Shown here: piece after piece, positions 1 through 10,087 of the stretch | How positions within the stretch are numbered: position 1 is the first letter of the stretch | Layout: each line of letters opens with the position of its first letter | IMG/VR virus record: IMGVR_UViG_3300023184_000402 | Location: 1 to 29,408 of that record | Strand: one strand, 5' to 3' | Length of the DNA: 29,408 nt | Origin: a virus | Notes under the pieces: model-generated | Seen by the model: only the letters and a program-made list of their open reading frames with translations | Databases searched by the model: none | Told to the model about the DNA's origin: nothing | Translations under genes and position numbers: made by a program

Positions 1-1
1 A

Positions 2-1672
2 GATAATCAAGTACAAGAAAATTATTTACAATTTGCTCGTCAGTCAAATAATTTATTTGAACTAGCATATATGTTTGGTTATAAACCAAATGTAACTGGT
101 GTTGCTATAGTAGATATAGATGTATATCAACAAGTACCTTCAATAGTATCAGCAGGATCATATATTCCTGATTTTAATTATGCCTTATATATTGCGCCTA
201 ATTCAACAGTAACAAATACTTCAAATGTTTCATTTCTATTAAATGATCCTATAGATTTTACAATATCAAGTTCAGGTGACCCTACAGAAATAACTGTTTT
301 TCAAGTAGCTGGAAACAACCCACAATCTTTTTTATTAAAAAAAACTCGTAAAGCTATATCTGCTACTATAAATTCTACTACGTTTTCATTTGGATCTCCT
401 ATTAAATTTAATACTGTAGATATTAATGCCTCTAATTTAATAGGAATTTTAGATTGTGTAGATAGTGAAAATAATAAATGGTATGAAGTAGATTATTTAG
501 GTCAAGAAATGGTTTATGATTCTATAAAAAATACTAATACTAACGATCCTAATTTATCTCAATATAAAGGAGATACCCCATATTTACTTAAACTTAAAAA
601 AGTACAACATAGATTTACTACTCGTTTAAGAAATTCTAATACACTCCAAATTCAATTTGGAGCAGGAACCACAGCAGATTCAGATGAAGAAATTATTCCT
701 AACCCAGACAATGTAGGTATTGGATTACCATTTGAACAAACAAAACTTACAACAGCATATTCTCCTTCAAACTTTTTATTTACTAAAACTTATGGTATTG
801 CTCCTTCAAGTACTACTTTAACATTTAGATATTTAACAGGAGGTGGAGTAACAGCTAATGTAGATGCTAATACTTTAACCACATTAAATGGAACAGTTCA
901 ATTTTTAAATTCAAATCTTGTTACTGTAACCGCTAATGATATATTTGCTTCTTTAGTAGTTACAAATCCAAACGCAGCAAGTGGTGGTGGTGATGGAGAT
1001 TCAATTGAAGAAATTAGACAAAATTCATCTGCAAATTTTGCCTCACAACAACGAAATGTAACCCAAGATGATTATTTAGTTAGAGCATTATCTATGCCTG
1101 CTAAATATGGTGAAATAGCTAAAGCATATATTGAACCAGTAAAAGCACAGAGTATTTCCGCGGGTGAATCAGCAGGAATTTTAGATCTGTATGTTTTAAC
1201 TTATGATACTAATAAAAAGTTAAAAACAGCTTCATATGCTTTAAAACAAAATTTAGTAACTTATCTTTCCCAGTACAGAATGATAAATGATGCTATTAAT
1301 ATTAAAGATGCTTTTATAATTAATATAGGAGTTAATTTTGATATAATCGTATTACCAAATTACAATAGTAATCAAGTTTTAACAAAATGTATAACAACTT
1401 TACAAACATATTTTGCTATTGAAAATTGGCAAATTAATCAACCAATTATACTAAGAAATCTTTATACTTTATTAGATAAAATTGAAGGAGTTCAAACCAT
1501 TAAAACTATTGAAATATCAAACTTTGTAGGAACAAATTTAGGATATTCACAATACGCATACGATATTTCAGGAGCTACTAAAAACAATGTAGTTTATCCT
1601 TCATTAGACCCTATGATTTTTGAAGTTAAATATCCATCTACTGATATTCAAGGTAGAGTAGTATCATTATAA
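2..1672 (+). CDS. Baseplate wedge protein, T4 gp6 / baseplate J-like (5' partial)
   Basis: The reading frame is open from the window edge. Codons before the first ATG (base 71) encode FARQSNNLFELAYMFGYKP, which matches the start of gp6/baseplate-J proteins ('...LAxxLGYxP'), so the true start lies upstream and base 71 is an internal Met. Further in, EEIRQNSSANFASQQRNVT followed by DDY and, soon after, MPAKYG (about bases 1006-1110) is the conserved gp6/J segment in which a free end is followed by 'SQxRxVTxxDY'. The C-terminal half is a mixed alpha/beta region (INIGVNFDIIV, LLDKIEGVQTIK) also typical of the family. In T4, gp6 dimers join the wedges around the baseplate hub, so this protein should act in the contractile baseplate. 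The next gene follows after 9 bases. Family assignment is strong; equivalence to T4 gp6 rather than another J-like protein is inferred from length and neighbours. Confidence 0.85.
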   Translation, partial: DNQVQENYLQFARQSNNLFELAYMFGYKPNVTGVAIVDIDVYQQVPSIVSAGSYIPDFNYALYIAPNSTVTNTSNVSFLLNDPIDFTISSSGDPTEITVFQVAGNNPQSFLLKKTRKAISATINSTTFSFGSPIKFNTVDINASNLIGILDCVDSENNKWYEVDYLGQEMVYDSIKNTNTNDPNLSQYKGDTPYLLKLKKVQHRFTTRLRNSNTLQIQFGAGTTADSDEEIIPNPDNVGIGLPFEQTKLTTAYSPSNFLFTKTYGIAPSSTTLTFRYLTGGGVTANVDANTLTTLNGTVQFLNSNLVTVTANDIFASLVVTNPNAASGGGDGDSIEEIRQNSSANFASQQRNVTQDDYLVRALSMPAKYGEIAKAYIEPVKAQSISAGESAGILDLYVLTYDTNKKLKTASYALKQNLVTYLSQYRMINDAINIKDAFIINIGVNFDIIVLPNYNSNQVLTKCITTLQTYFAIENWQINQPIILRNLYTLLDKIEGVQTIKTIEISNFVGTNLGYSQYAYDISGATKNNVVYPSLDPMIFEVKYPSTDIQGRVVSL

Positions 1673-1681
1673 AATTAAACT

Positions 1682-2788
1682 ATGGCTATATATAAGATAT
1701 TCCCAACACAAGATGCTACAATGTATTCATTATACCCTAATAAAAATACAGGGTTAGATGAAATAATAGAAGCATCTCTTGAAACCGAAATTCCACCTGA
1801 CCCTACTCCTCAGGCAAGTCGTTTTTTAATTCAATTTTCACAAGATGAAATAATTGATGTTATTGATAATAAAATATCAGGATCACAATGGCAATCAAAT
1901 TTAAGATGTTTTATTGCTAACGTTTCTGCTTTTACTAAAGATACTACTTTAGAAGTTTATCCTGTTTCTCAATCGTGGGATATGGGATTAGGAAAATTTG
2001 CTTTTGATCCTGAAGTTCAAAACGGAGTTAGTTGGATTTGGAAAGATTATTATGGTGGAAGTACCTGGACATCAGGTGTTTTTAATCTAGGTACAACTGG
2101 ATCTTTCCCTCCTTCTGGAGAAGTAGGTGGAGGTACTTGGTATACATCATATGGTGAAGAACAAACTTTTGGATATTATTCTAGTAAAGATCTTAATATT
2201 GAAACATCAGGAACTGTTAGAGATTGGTACGATGAAGTTATACCGAACAATGGATTTATCGTAAAACAAAAAGATGAATTTATTGATAATATAAATGATC
2301 AACCTAAAATTAAATATTTTTCAATTGATACTCACACAATTTATCCTCCATGTTTAGAATTTAAATGGAATGATTGTATAATTAATACTGGTTCTTCAAC
2401 TTTATCCATATTAAATGTTCAACCTTTTGTAGTTAGTATAGGAAACAGTCCTGGAACTTTTTATCCAAATGATGTAAATATTTTTAGAGTTTATTCTAGA
2501 CCCCAATTTCCAGCTAGAGTATTCTCAACCGCTTCTTATTTTACCCAAAATTATTATTTACCAACAGCTTCATACTATGCTATTCAAGATTTAGATACTA
2601 ATGAATACGTAATAGATTTTGATAATGTTTATACTAAATTAAGTATGGATAGTACAAGCAGTTATTTTAAACTTTATATGAATGGTTTAGAACCTGAAAG
2701 ATACTATAAAATATTAATTAAAACCACAGTAAATAGAAGTACAGTAGTATTAGATGATAGTTATTATTTTAAAGTTATTAACGGATAA
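1682..2788 (+). CDS. Phage structural protein with DNRLRE-like N-terminus
   Basis: A 368-aa protein between the gp6-like gene and other baseplate/tail genes, starting 9 bases after the previous stop with no Shine-Dalgarno. The N-terminus (KIFPTQDATMYSLYPNKNTG) has the 'DATIYxxYPNxNxG' signature seen at the start of DNRLRE/disaggregatase-related beta-sandwich domains. The rest is rich in Trp, Tyr, Gly and Ser (for example SGVFNLGTTGSFPPSGEVGG), as in beta-sandwich tail proteins. The C-terminal third (about residues 235-368) reads like a second Ig/fibronectin-type beta domain ending in YYFKVING. There is no catalytic motif. It is probably a baseplate-associated or tail-decorating structural protein, an inference from position and composition. 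The stop overlaps the next start by one base (TAATG). Confidence 0.6.
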   Translation: MAIYKIFPTQDATMYSLYPNKNTGLDEIIEASLETEIPPDPTPQASRFLIQFSQDEIIDVIDNKISGSQWQSNLRCFIANVSAFTKDTTLEVYPVSQSWDMGLGKFAFDPEVQNGVSWIWKDYYGGSTWTSGVFNLGTTGSFPPSGEVGGGTWYTSYGEEQTFGYYSSKDLNIETSGTVRDWYDEVIPNNGFIVKQKDEFIDNINDQPKIKYFSIDTHTIYPPCLEFKWNDCIINTGSSTLSILNVQPFVVSIGNSPGTFYPNDVNIFRVYSRPQFPARVFSTASYFTQNYYLPTASYYAIQDLDTNEYVIDFDNVYTKLSMDSTSSYFKLYMNGLEPERYYKILIKTTVNRSTVVLDDSYYFKVING

Positions 2789-3291
2789 TGAAAAAAACAA
2801 TAACCAATATTATTAATCTATCAGCTACTAGTTCAAGATTAGATGGTGCTTCTATATTAAAAAATAATATTAGTATAAATAATTCAACTGTATTTTCTCA
2901 ACCTAACAATGAAATAGCAAAGGGAGAAACAGTTAATTTAAATAAAAAAGTATACGTTAAAAACCAATATGAGAAAGTAATCGATACGAAATTTTCTCAA
3001 TTAGCTTCTACTCCAACTATCATAAATACTTCCTTCCCAGAAGATTTAGTTGGTAAATTTTTTCAAGATTACGAAAATTTATTTTATATTATTCCAAAAA
3101 CCGGAGCAACTAATTCACACGAATATCTTATAAAAACAAGCACAGAATATATTAATTATACTCCTATAAATAATGATATTCAAGCTTTAATTGATGAAAT
3201 TAATTTGCTACAACAACAAAATCTAGAATTAAATCAACAACTAATAGAGTTACAAACCTCAGGATCAAATATTAATGGACAGAATAATTAA
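2788..3291 (+). CDS. Small tail/baseplate-region protein with C-terminal coiled coil
   Basis: 167 aa, not recognised. Its ATG shares the last A of the previous stop codon (TAATG), implying coupled translation. The N-terminal half is Asn/Ser/Thr-rich (TITNIINLSATSSRLDGAS), and the middle has a short hydrophobic beta segment (LFYIIPKTGATNSHEYLI). Residues about 130-155 (ALIDEINLLQQQNLELNQQL) form a clear heptad pattern predicting an oligomerising coiled coil. It overlaps the following 1075-aa gene by 17 bases in another frame. It could be a small structural linker or an assembly chaperone for the large neighbouring protein; the sequence does not decide between these. Confidence 0.5.
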   Translation: MKKTITNIINLSATSSRLDGASILKNNISINNSTVFSQPNNEIAKGETVNLNKKVYVKNQYEKVIDTKFSQLASTPTIINTSFPEDLVGKFFQDYENLFYIIPKTGATNSHEYLIKTSTEYINYTPINNDIQALIDEINLLQQQNLELNQQLIELQTSGSNINGQNN

Positions 3292-6200
3292 TATACAAAA
3301 TATAAATCCAGATAATCTTCAATTACAGAATTATAATATTGAAGATGAATCACTTATAACTAATTATATTCAACAGGATATAATTTTTAATCCATTTGAG
3401 GATTATGTTGAGTATTTTATTTTAGATTTAAACAATAATATTTTATTTAAAAATGAAGCTGGATATCCTAATTATAAACTTAGAGATAATTTAATTACAA
3501 TTGATCCTCAAAAAGATTTAGAATTACACGGTTATACTGAAGGTCAATATTATACAATATATAATTTTTTAAAAAGAAAACTTTCTTCATCAGTAGGTAG
3601 TACTTTTTATATTCAAGATATTAGTTCTGATAGAACTGAATTAAGATTAAATACTACTACAATTAATAATACTGATGTTACAGATTTAACAACCCAATTT
3701 GCTAATCAAATATCTTTAGCTACTGGATCATATTTAGATTTTTATTTAAATTTTGGGAATAATCAATTAATAATAGCTAACAACATAGCTTTAGATAATA
3801 CCAACATTGGTGATCCAACAGTTTTAATTAAATTATACGAACCCTTACCCCAAAACTTTACATTTAATTCTCAATGTTGGATTGTAGAACAAGTAGCAGA
3901 ATCTAAAACTTATCAAATTGAATTAACAACAGTTTTTAATGTTGAAGAACAATTAGATTATATTAGTGGCCCTAATTTTAATCTTGATATTCAAGATCAA
4001 ATCAATAATTCTACTCCTTATTATAATCAAAACACTTTAAACTTAAATAATTCCGGTTTAGGATCAGGAAGTTTATTATATCAAATTAATAGTCTTTTAG
4101 TAGAAAAAGGAATTGAAATTAATATTGATTATTCTGATTACTCTCAATTTATAAATTTTTCTTCAGCTCAAACTCGTTTAGAAAATTTTTATTATAAATT
4201 ATCATTAATTGAACAATATTCTATTAATGCAGGATATTCTAACGGGCCTTTACCTCTTAATACTTTTACATCAGGGAGTCAATTTATTTGGCAAAATAAA
4301 ATAAATGATATCATAACTAATTTTGATGGTTATGAATATTATTTATATTATGAATCTGGAAGTTATGCTTGGCCTAAATCCAATTCACTTCCTCCATACA
4401 ATAATCTTTCTACAACAAATCCCATAGCTTTAACTTGGTTAAATACACAGTTATCTATAGCTGAAAACTTTGATTCTGAAAATAATAATTCTTTAATTAG
4501 AACTATTCCTGAATATTTAAAAGAAGACGATAATAATAGTCAATATTTTTTGTTTACTCAAATGTTAGGTCAACATTTTGACAATATTTGGATTTACTTA
4601 AAGGATATTACTAATAAATTTGATGCAGACAACAGATTAAATTATGGTATTTCTAAAGATATAGTTGCACAAGCAATTCGTGATTTAGGAGTTAAAATAT
4701 ACCAAAATAATTTCTCATCAAACGATTTATATTCTGCTTTATTAGGTATAACTCCCTCAGGAAGTTTATTTAATGTTCCTAATATTACAAGTGCATTACC
4801 TACTCCTACAGGTTTAGAATATGTCAATACTTACATTTCAGCTTCTGCTCCTGAATCTTTAGAACCAGTAGATGATATTAATAAAGAAACTTATAAAAAA
4901 ATATACCATAATTTACCTTTATTATTAAAGAAAAAAGGTACAGCAGAAGGATTAAGACTATTAATTAATACTTATGGTATTCCTGATACAATTTTACGTA
5001 TAAATGAATTTGGAGGCAAATCAAACCAACTTCAAGCATGGGACAATTTTGTTGATCAATTTAATTATGCATTAAATCTTAATAGCCAAGGATATTTTTA
5101 TACTTCTTACGACGCATTCGGTGTATCACCATATAATCTTACCCCAGATACAATATTTTTTAGATTTAAACCTGCTCCACCACTTTCACCAACCTCAAAT
5201 TTTTCTCAAGTTTTATTTACTACTCCAAATACGACTCCATCCAATATAGTATCAATAATACTAACATATTCAGGTTCAAATAGTGGATCATATTCTGGTT
5301 CTATTGCTCCTTTAGATAATATATATGGAACTTTATCATTTTATAATTATAATGGAGTATGGAATTCATGTTCTATATCTTTACCATTTTTTAATGGAGA
5401 TTGGTGGTCAGTAGCACTAACTACAGATTCTAATCTTACTAATTATTTATACACGGCAAATAATCCATATAATGGATATGATGGTAGCCAAATAGGATTT
5501 TTTGCATCATCTTCTGAATCCTCAGTTAGTTGGAAAGCAAACTTAAATTACGGAAATTTGTTATATCTTTCAACAGATCAGGGAGTAGCAATTATTGATA
5601 GTATAACTTGTTTACCTTATTCAGGTGCATTTCAAGAATTTAGATTATATAATTCTTACCAATCTATTAATCCAGAAAGATTTAAAGACTATGTAATGAA
5701 TCCATATTCAATAGAAGGACTTACATTAACTGGATCATTTTCATCTTTTAATACTTTATATTTTAGAGCTCCATTAGGAGCAGATTTAAATACTACTCCA
5801 GGTATTCTTACCCCTATTTCTATCCACCCAGCAATATCACAGTATCCTCCTACTCAATCTTTTTATAATGGAGGATCTCCAAATAGCTTATATGGAGTAT
5901 CATATACTACAGGAGAAGGATTCTTTCCTAATACAGAAGTAATTTATCAAGATCAATTTGATGCAGGAGTTAAAAATTCAGTAGCAGAAAAAATAAGAAT
6001 AGTAAATACTACAGTACCACCAGGTGATACATTATCGCCATATATTTCAATCCAACAACATTCTTATACAGGTGAAAATTTTACCAAAGATGTAAATTAT
6101 GTTGAAGCAGCATTTTCGCCACAAGATGAAATTAACGATGATATTATAGCTCAGCTTGGCTCATTCAATGTAGGTAATTATATTGGTGATCCTAGAGATA

Positions 6201-6502
6201 TAATTAATTCACCTTTAACATATTATCCTGATTTTAATAAGTTAAGAGATTATTACTTCTCTAAATATACTCATAGTTATGACTTGAATGATTATATAAG
6301 ACTTATTAAATTCTTTGATAACTCGTTATTTAAAATGATTAAGGATTTTACACCAGCAAGAGCAGGATTAGCTTCAGGTATTGTAATTAAATCTACATTA
6401 CTTGAAAGACAAAGATATCCTCAACCTCCTGTTACTATAAACAGTAACTCAATAACATTTGTTGGAAGTCCTACAACTAGAACTCTTAATATTCCTTTAT
6501 AA
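3275..6502 (+). CDS. Large baseplate/tail protein with gpI-like segment and LamG-like domain
   Basis: 1075 aa. The start overlaps the previous gene by 17 bases; no other in-frame Met lies nearby, so this start is favoured. Residues about 545-575 (YHNLPLLLKKKGTAEGLR, then LLINTYGIPDTILRI) match the 'P.LLKxKGTxxgLrxLLxxYGIP' pattern of P2 gpI-like baseplate proteins that join baseplate to tail fibre. Residues about 625-805 look like a concanavalin/LamG-type jelly roll (DTIFFRFKPAPPL, GTLSFYNYNGVW, WWSVALTT, QEFRLYNSYQSINPERF). The last part (residues about 990-1040) is helical and mentions YYPDFNKLRDYYFSKY and KMIKDFTPARAG. The N-terminal 500 residues are beta-rich and Asn/Tyr-rich with no recognised domain. 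It is probably a baseplate or fibre-attachment protein whose LamG domain may bind glycan; that last role is inference. Confidence 0.65.
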   Translation: MDRIINIQNINPDNLQLQNYNIEDESLITNYIQQDIIFNPFEDYVEYFILDLNNNILFKNEAGYPNYKLRDNLITIDPQKDLELHGYTEGQYYTIYNFLKRKLSSSVGSTFYIQDISSDRTELRLNTTTINNTDVTDLTTQFANQISLATGSYLDFYLNFGNNQLIIANNIALDNTNIGDPTVLIKLYEPLPQNFTFNSQCWIVEQVAESKTYQIELTTVFNVEEQLDYISGPNFNLDIQDQINNSTPYYNQNTLNLNNSGLGSGSLLYQINSLLVEKGIEINIDYSDYSQFINFSSAQTRLENFYYKLSLIEQYSINAGYSNGPLPLNTFTSGSQFIWQNKINDIITNFDGYEYYLYYESGSYAWPKSNSLPPYNNLSTTNPIALTWLNTQLSIAENFDSENNNSLIRTIPEYLKEDDNNSQYFLFTQMLGQHFDNIWIYLKDITNKFDADNRLNYGISKDIVAQAIRDLGVKIYQNNFSSNDLYSALLGITPSGSLFNVPNITSALPTPTGLEYVNTYISASAPESLEPVDDINKETYKKIYHNLPLLLKKKGTAEGLRLLINTYGIPDTILRINEFGGKSNQLQAWDNFVDQFNYALNLNSQGYFYTSYDAFGVSPYNLTPDTIFFRFKPAPPLSPTSNFSQVLFTTPNTTPSNIVSIILTYSGSNSGSYSGSIAPLDNIYGTLSFYNYNGVWNSCSISLPFFNGDWWSVALTTDSNLTNYLYTANNPYNGYDGSQIGFFASSSESSVSWKANLNYGNLLYLSTDQGVAIIDSITCLPYSGAFQEFRLYNSYQSINPERFKDYVMNPYSIEGLTLTGSFSSFNTLYFRAPLGADLNTTPGILTPISIHPAISQYPPTQSFYNGGSPNSLYGVSYTTGEGFFPNTEVIYQDQFDAGVKNSVAEKIRIVNTTVPPGDTLSPYISIQQHSYTGENFTKDVNYVEAAFSPQDEINDDIIAQLGSFNVGNYIGDPRDIINSPLTYYPDFNKLRDYYFSKYTHSYDLNDYIRLIKFFDNSLFKMIKDFTPARAGLASGIVIKSTLLERQRYPQPPVTINSNSITFVGSPTTRTLNIPL

Positions 6503-9396
6503 TGTCGTTACAAGATATTACAATAACATCCTCTATAAATAGTTATCCTACGTTATCGTATGGACAAAAAACATATATTGCCTCTACTGATCAAGAATCA
6601 TTTCCTATCGAGACAATAGATGGAGGTCAAGCTGGAGTATGGCCTAATTTTGATGGTCAATATGCTACGACAAATTTATTTGTAAATATAAGTCAATCTT
6701 GGTTTGGATCTAATGTTACTTCTTTAGGTATAGTTCCTTTTGTCCATGATACTGAGGAAGAATTTTTAAACGGAGAATTTAGTGGATCAAATTATGTAGT
6801 AAGTGATGGAAATTTAAATGATGCTCAACGTCAACAATTTTTACAAATCAATACTACAATAGTAAATTATAAAATATTTCCATTTTATAAAAATAATACT
6901 ATAGATGCTTTTAATGTTTATATAAATAGAAACACCGCTCCAAATCCAGGAGAAGTCTATATATATTTTTATAATTTTACAGGAGCACAAGTTAGAGGAT
7001 TATATGCTAAGATAGCTAAAGTAGATGCTGATGGAAACGATAATACTTTATCATTACAAGAATTAAAACAATTTAATTATGTTGATACTAATCCATCTGT
7101 TGGAAAAATAACTTTTGATGTATTAAATATAAACGAATATAGTGATTATTATTTCTACGAAGTAAAAACCCAAGATACAACTGCTCTTCCTTTTAGTGAT
7201 AACAGATATTTACATTCTCTTTCTGCATCATACTCAGCTTCTTCTCTTCCTAGCACAACTGGTTTAGGATTTTTAGTTACACCTATATTATCTTCTAGTT
7301 ATGGAAGTTGGAAAGTTTTAAATGATTCATTAAATTATTTTAATACAAGTGGTAAATACATTTTTGGAGATACTCCAAATATAGAACTTAAATTTACTGC
7401 TTCTTTTAAATATACAGTAGCATCTCCTGTTACAGCAGCATTTGGTATGAATGAATACATTCCTGATGCTTTTAGTTATACACCTTATCCTTATGGGGTG
7501 GATGGTTTTGGAACCGGTCTTATTTCTCACTCAGCAGGAACATATACAAAAGTAATATCAGGATCTGGATTTTTTACTAATGTAAAAAACTATATTGGTA
7601 GTTTAGCATATTATTCTGATCAAATTCTTACTAATGTAACCGCTTCCTTTATAATTACTCAATCAGCAACTCCACAAACTTCTACTAACTTTTTCATATT
7701 AGAACCTTATTTAACTAGCGATTTCAATAATAGTGATAGTGATGTTTTAATAAATAATTATAGTGAAAACGATTATAGTCATTTTTATAGAGAAGTTTTA
7801 TACGATGATGGAGGAACTACTCCTTCAAATTTTCAACAAATCATAAGCGGTACAGCTCAGTTTGCAGAAGTAAATGATTATTTATTTAATGCTCATGCTA
7901 ATACGCTTCCTAGATATAGTGGAGTAAGAACAACTAGTGCTGGGTTTAATTTGCCTTCAACTAATGGATTTTCTAATGAATATTTAGCTAATATACTAAC
8001 ATCTAATGCTTTAATTATAAATAATGGAACCCCAAATGTAGAACAAACTACTACATATTTTGCTTATTTTGATAATTTAAAAGCTAATTGGCCTATATTT
8101 AAAAATACTACTTCCCCTGTAGTAAAATATTTAATTAGAGAAGACGGCACAACATTTAATCCAGCTACAGATGAGGCTACATACTATAATATGTTAGATT
8201 CATTTTCTAGAGGAACTAAAGCATATACTAATTTATTAAGTAATACTACTTTAGTATTTAATTCAACTCAATCTATTTTATTATCTGGAGAATCATATAA
8301 ACCTATATTATATACTATTTCTGCTTCTACAGCTACTACAGCTTACTTTTCGAATCCAGTTGCATTAAATTTTATTAATTTATCAAATCCTGGATCAAAT
8401 CCCCAAAGTTACAATTTTTCAGGATATGGTGTTTTTCCAACATCTTATGCTATTACTGCTGGATCTACAATCAATATATTCTATAAACCAGGTACTGGAC
8501 TTGTAGAAGTAATACAATATGATACTAGTAGTGGATTCAATACTAGTGGAACACCGGGAGATTTAAATTATCCTAGTTTTGAATTCCAATATGTTCCTCA
8601 AAATAGTGTTAATATAGAATGTGGTGGTAATATTAAAAGTACTACTACTAATTCAAATGTTCCTTCATCTTATAAATTTAATTTATGGTTAGAAAGAGGA
8701 GCAACATCTCAATCTTTGGGAGAACAAACAGGAGCAGTATATGGATCTACAATAAATGGTAGACCTAATAATGCTGGAACTAATTTAAAAATAGTCAAAA
8801 ACGATTTTTTCGCACAACCTGGAGATATAATTTATGTTACTTTAGAAAACTTAGGCCCATCTTCAATAGTTTTTTATCTTGCCTACCCTAGATTAAAAAT
8901 TACAACTAATGTAAATGTTCCTGGAGTATCAGGCCCTGGTCTTTGGACTACAGGTTCTGCTAATGATACAGTAATAACTAGTTCTTTAACTTTAGGAGAA
9001 GTTCTTCAAGGAAATTATATTCAAGAAGATATAGCAGGATCAGGATTTGACCCCATTGAAGTTCCATGTGAAATATTTCCTGGAGATGAAATTAGATTTG
9101 AATATGATGAAACTCTTTCATATAAAGTATTAGACGTTTTATCTACATCATCAGCTGGAGGAATTGGTATTGTAACATATTTAACACTAGATCGTTCTGT
9201 TCCTTCATACGGTATAAATTTAGATCACTTCACAGTTAGAAGAAAAGTAAAAGACTACATTACAGGGATAACATTAGATAATAACTTAATAACACCAATA
9301 CAAGCAGGATTCTTACTCCCAGAATACCCTTCAGAAACAATAAAGAAAAACTTACCAAATATAGTTAATGATTTATATAATAGAACTTTAATTTAA
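6502..9396 (+). CDS. Very large beta-rich phage structural protein
   Basis: 964 aa, with its start overlapping the previous stop by one base (TAATG). No enzyme motif, signal peptide or membrane segment is visible. The sequence is rich in Ser, Thr, Asn, Tyr and Phe throughout, with repeated SGS/STS patches, typical of long beta-sandwich tail proteins. The C-terminal about 120 residues (CEIFPGDEIRFEYDE, LDHFTVRRKVKDYITGITLD) look like a separate, more conserved domain with alternating strands, followed by a short helical tail (IVNDLYNRTLI). Position after the gpI/LamG protein suggests a baseplate periphery or fibre component. I do not recognise a named family. A 31-base gap with an ATATTTATA motif follows, suggesting a transcription-unit boundary. 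Confidence 0.55.
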   Translation: MSLQDITITSSINSYPTLSYGQKTYIASTDQESFPIETIDGGQAGVWPNFDGQYATTNLFVNISQSWFGSNVTSLGIVPFVHDTEEEFLNGEFSGSNYVVSDGNLNDAQRQQFLQINTTIVNYKIFPFYKNNTIDAFNVYINRNTAPNPGEVYIYFYNFTGAQVRGLYAKIAKVDADGNDNTLSLQELKQFNYVDTNPSVGKITFDVLNINEYSDYYFYEVKTQDTTALPFSDNRYLHSLSASYSASSLPSTTGLGFLVTPILSSSYGSWKVLNDSLNYFNTSGKYIFGDTPNIELKFTASFKYTVASPVTAAFGMNEYIPDAFSYTPYPYGVDGFGTGLISHSAGTYTKVISGSGFFTNVKNYIGSLAYYSDQILTNVTASFIITQSATPQTSTNFFILEPYLTSDFNNSDSDVLINNYSENDYSHFYREVLYDDGGTTPSNFQQIISGTAQFAEVNDYLFNAHANTLPRYSGVRTTSAGFNLPSTNGFSNEYLANILTSNALIINNGTPNVEQTTTYFAYFDNLKANWPIFKNTTSPVVKYLIREDGTTFNPATDEATYYNMLDSFSRGTKAYTNLLSNTTLVFNSTQSILLSGESYKPILYTISASTATTAYFSNPVALNFINLSNPGSNPQSYNFSGYGVFPTSYAITAGSTINIFYKPGTGLVEVIQYDTSSGFNTSGTPGDLNYPSFEFQYVPQNSVNIECGGNIKSTTTNSNVPSSYKFNLWLERGATSQSLGEQTGAVYGSTINGRPNNAGTNLKIVKNDFFAQPGDIIYVTLENLGPSSIVFYLAYPRLKITTNVNVPGVSGPGLWTTGSANDTVITSSLTLGEVLQGNYIQEDIAGSGFDPIEVPCEIFPGDEIRFEYDETLSYKVLDVLSTSSAGGIGIVTYLTLDRSVPSYGINLDHFTVRRKVKDYITGITLDNNLITPIQAGFLLPEYPSETIKKNLPNIVNDLYNRTLI

Positions 9397-9398
9397 CC

Positions 9399-9408
9399 AT
9401 ATTTATAA
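9399..9408 (+). promoter_or_regulatory. ATATTTATA intergenic motif, copy 1
   Basis: ATATTTATAA followed by TAAAATA in the 31-base gap ahead of the 218-aa structural gene, ending about 19 bases before its ATG. It contains TATAAT, a -10-like hexamer. The same motif recurs in six other gaps of the window. It is a candidate promoter or other regulatory element; its reverse complement (TATAAATA) equals the T4 late promoter core, so orientation is uncertain. Confidence 0.4.
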
Positions 9409-9427
9409 TAAAATACATATATAACAA

Positions 9428-10084
9428 ATGGGATATTTAAATAACGCGGTCGTAACAGTAGACGCAATTTTAACAACTAAAGGTAGACAATTACTAGCCC
9501 AAAATGATGGTTCTTTTAGAATTACTCAATTTGCCTTAGCAGACGATGAAATCGATTATACTATGTATAATCCTGATCATCCATCAGGCTCAGCATACTA
9601 CGGTGAAGCTATTTTAAATATGCCTTTACTTGAAGCATTTCCTGAAGAAACTCAAATCATGAAGTACAAGTTAACTACTTTACCTCGTGGTACAGCTAAA
9701 ATGCCTATTCTTGATTTAGGTTATTCTGCTGTTGTAATTAAACAAGGTGCTTCACTTGCTATCACACCTCAAACATTAAATTATTTTGGTGGAAATACTT
9801 ATGAAACAGCTGGTTATACCGCAACCATTTCAGATGTTCGTTTAATGAATACATTTGAAGGAGTAGGTATTAATACACCTCAAGCTCAAGCTTTAAATAG
9901 CACTACTACATTAGGTACTAATGTATCTAAAACGGTTGTTGGTACTACAATTAACATAAGAGCAACTACTGTAAATACATTATTTGGTACTACTAATACT
10001 CAATTACAAGCTACATTAACTGTAGAAGGTAGAGATAGTGGAGCAAGATTAACCATCCCAATAACAGTAACAAAAATATCATAA
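9428..10084 (+). CDS. Conserved phage structural protein (MGYLNN... family)
   Basis: 218 aa. The N-terminal about 100 residues (MGYLNNAVVTVDAILTTKGR, LLAQNDGSFRITQFALADDE) have the strongly conserved look of a structural protein common in T4-related aquatic phages, in which a short strand pair is followed by 'ILTxKGRxLLAxNDGSFxITxFALxDDE'. I know the pattern but no established name. The C-terminal about 70 residues are Thr/Asn-rich strands ending in RLTIPITVTKIS, like a small Ig-type domain. It starts a run of three closely spaced structural genes (gaps of 3 and 5 bases) and is preceded by an ATATTTATA motif, so it may head its own transcript. Higher expression, as for a tail or baseplate subunit present in many copies, is possible but not shown. 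Confidence 0.6.
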   Translation: MGYLNNAVVTVDAILTTKGRQLLAQNDGSFRITQFALADDEIDYTMYNPDHPSGSAYYGEAILNMPLLEAFPEETQIMKYKLTTLPRGTAKMPILDLGYSAVVIKQGASLAITPQTLNYFGGNTYETAGYTATISDVRLMNTFEGVGINTPQAQALNSTTTLGTNVSKTVVGTTINIRATTVNTLFGTTNTQLQATLTVEGRDSGARLTIPITVTKIS

Positions 10085-10087
10085 AAT

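Noticed and set aside
3275-3291. Possible programmed frameshift joining the 167-aa and 1075-aa frames
   Set aside because: The downstream frame has its own ATG, no clear slippery heptamer was seen, and the location is not the tail-chaperone position.
4642-4827. Minus-strand reading frame of 61 codons
   Set aside because: Lies wholly inside the 1075-aa structural gene with no conserved features; a chance antisense frame.
2870-6945. TATAAATA octamers in coding DNA (near 2873, 6534, 6936) as late promoters
   Set aside because: They fall inside structural genes of an AT-rich genome where such octamers are expected by chance, and no gene starts follow them.
7330-7530. Minus-strand reading frame of 66 codons, rich in Cys, Arg and Ile
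   Set aside because: Antisense to the 964-aa structural gene; its composition is that expected from the reverse complement of Asn/Tyr-rich coding sequence.
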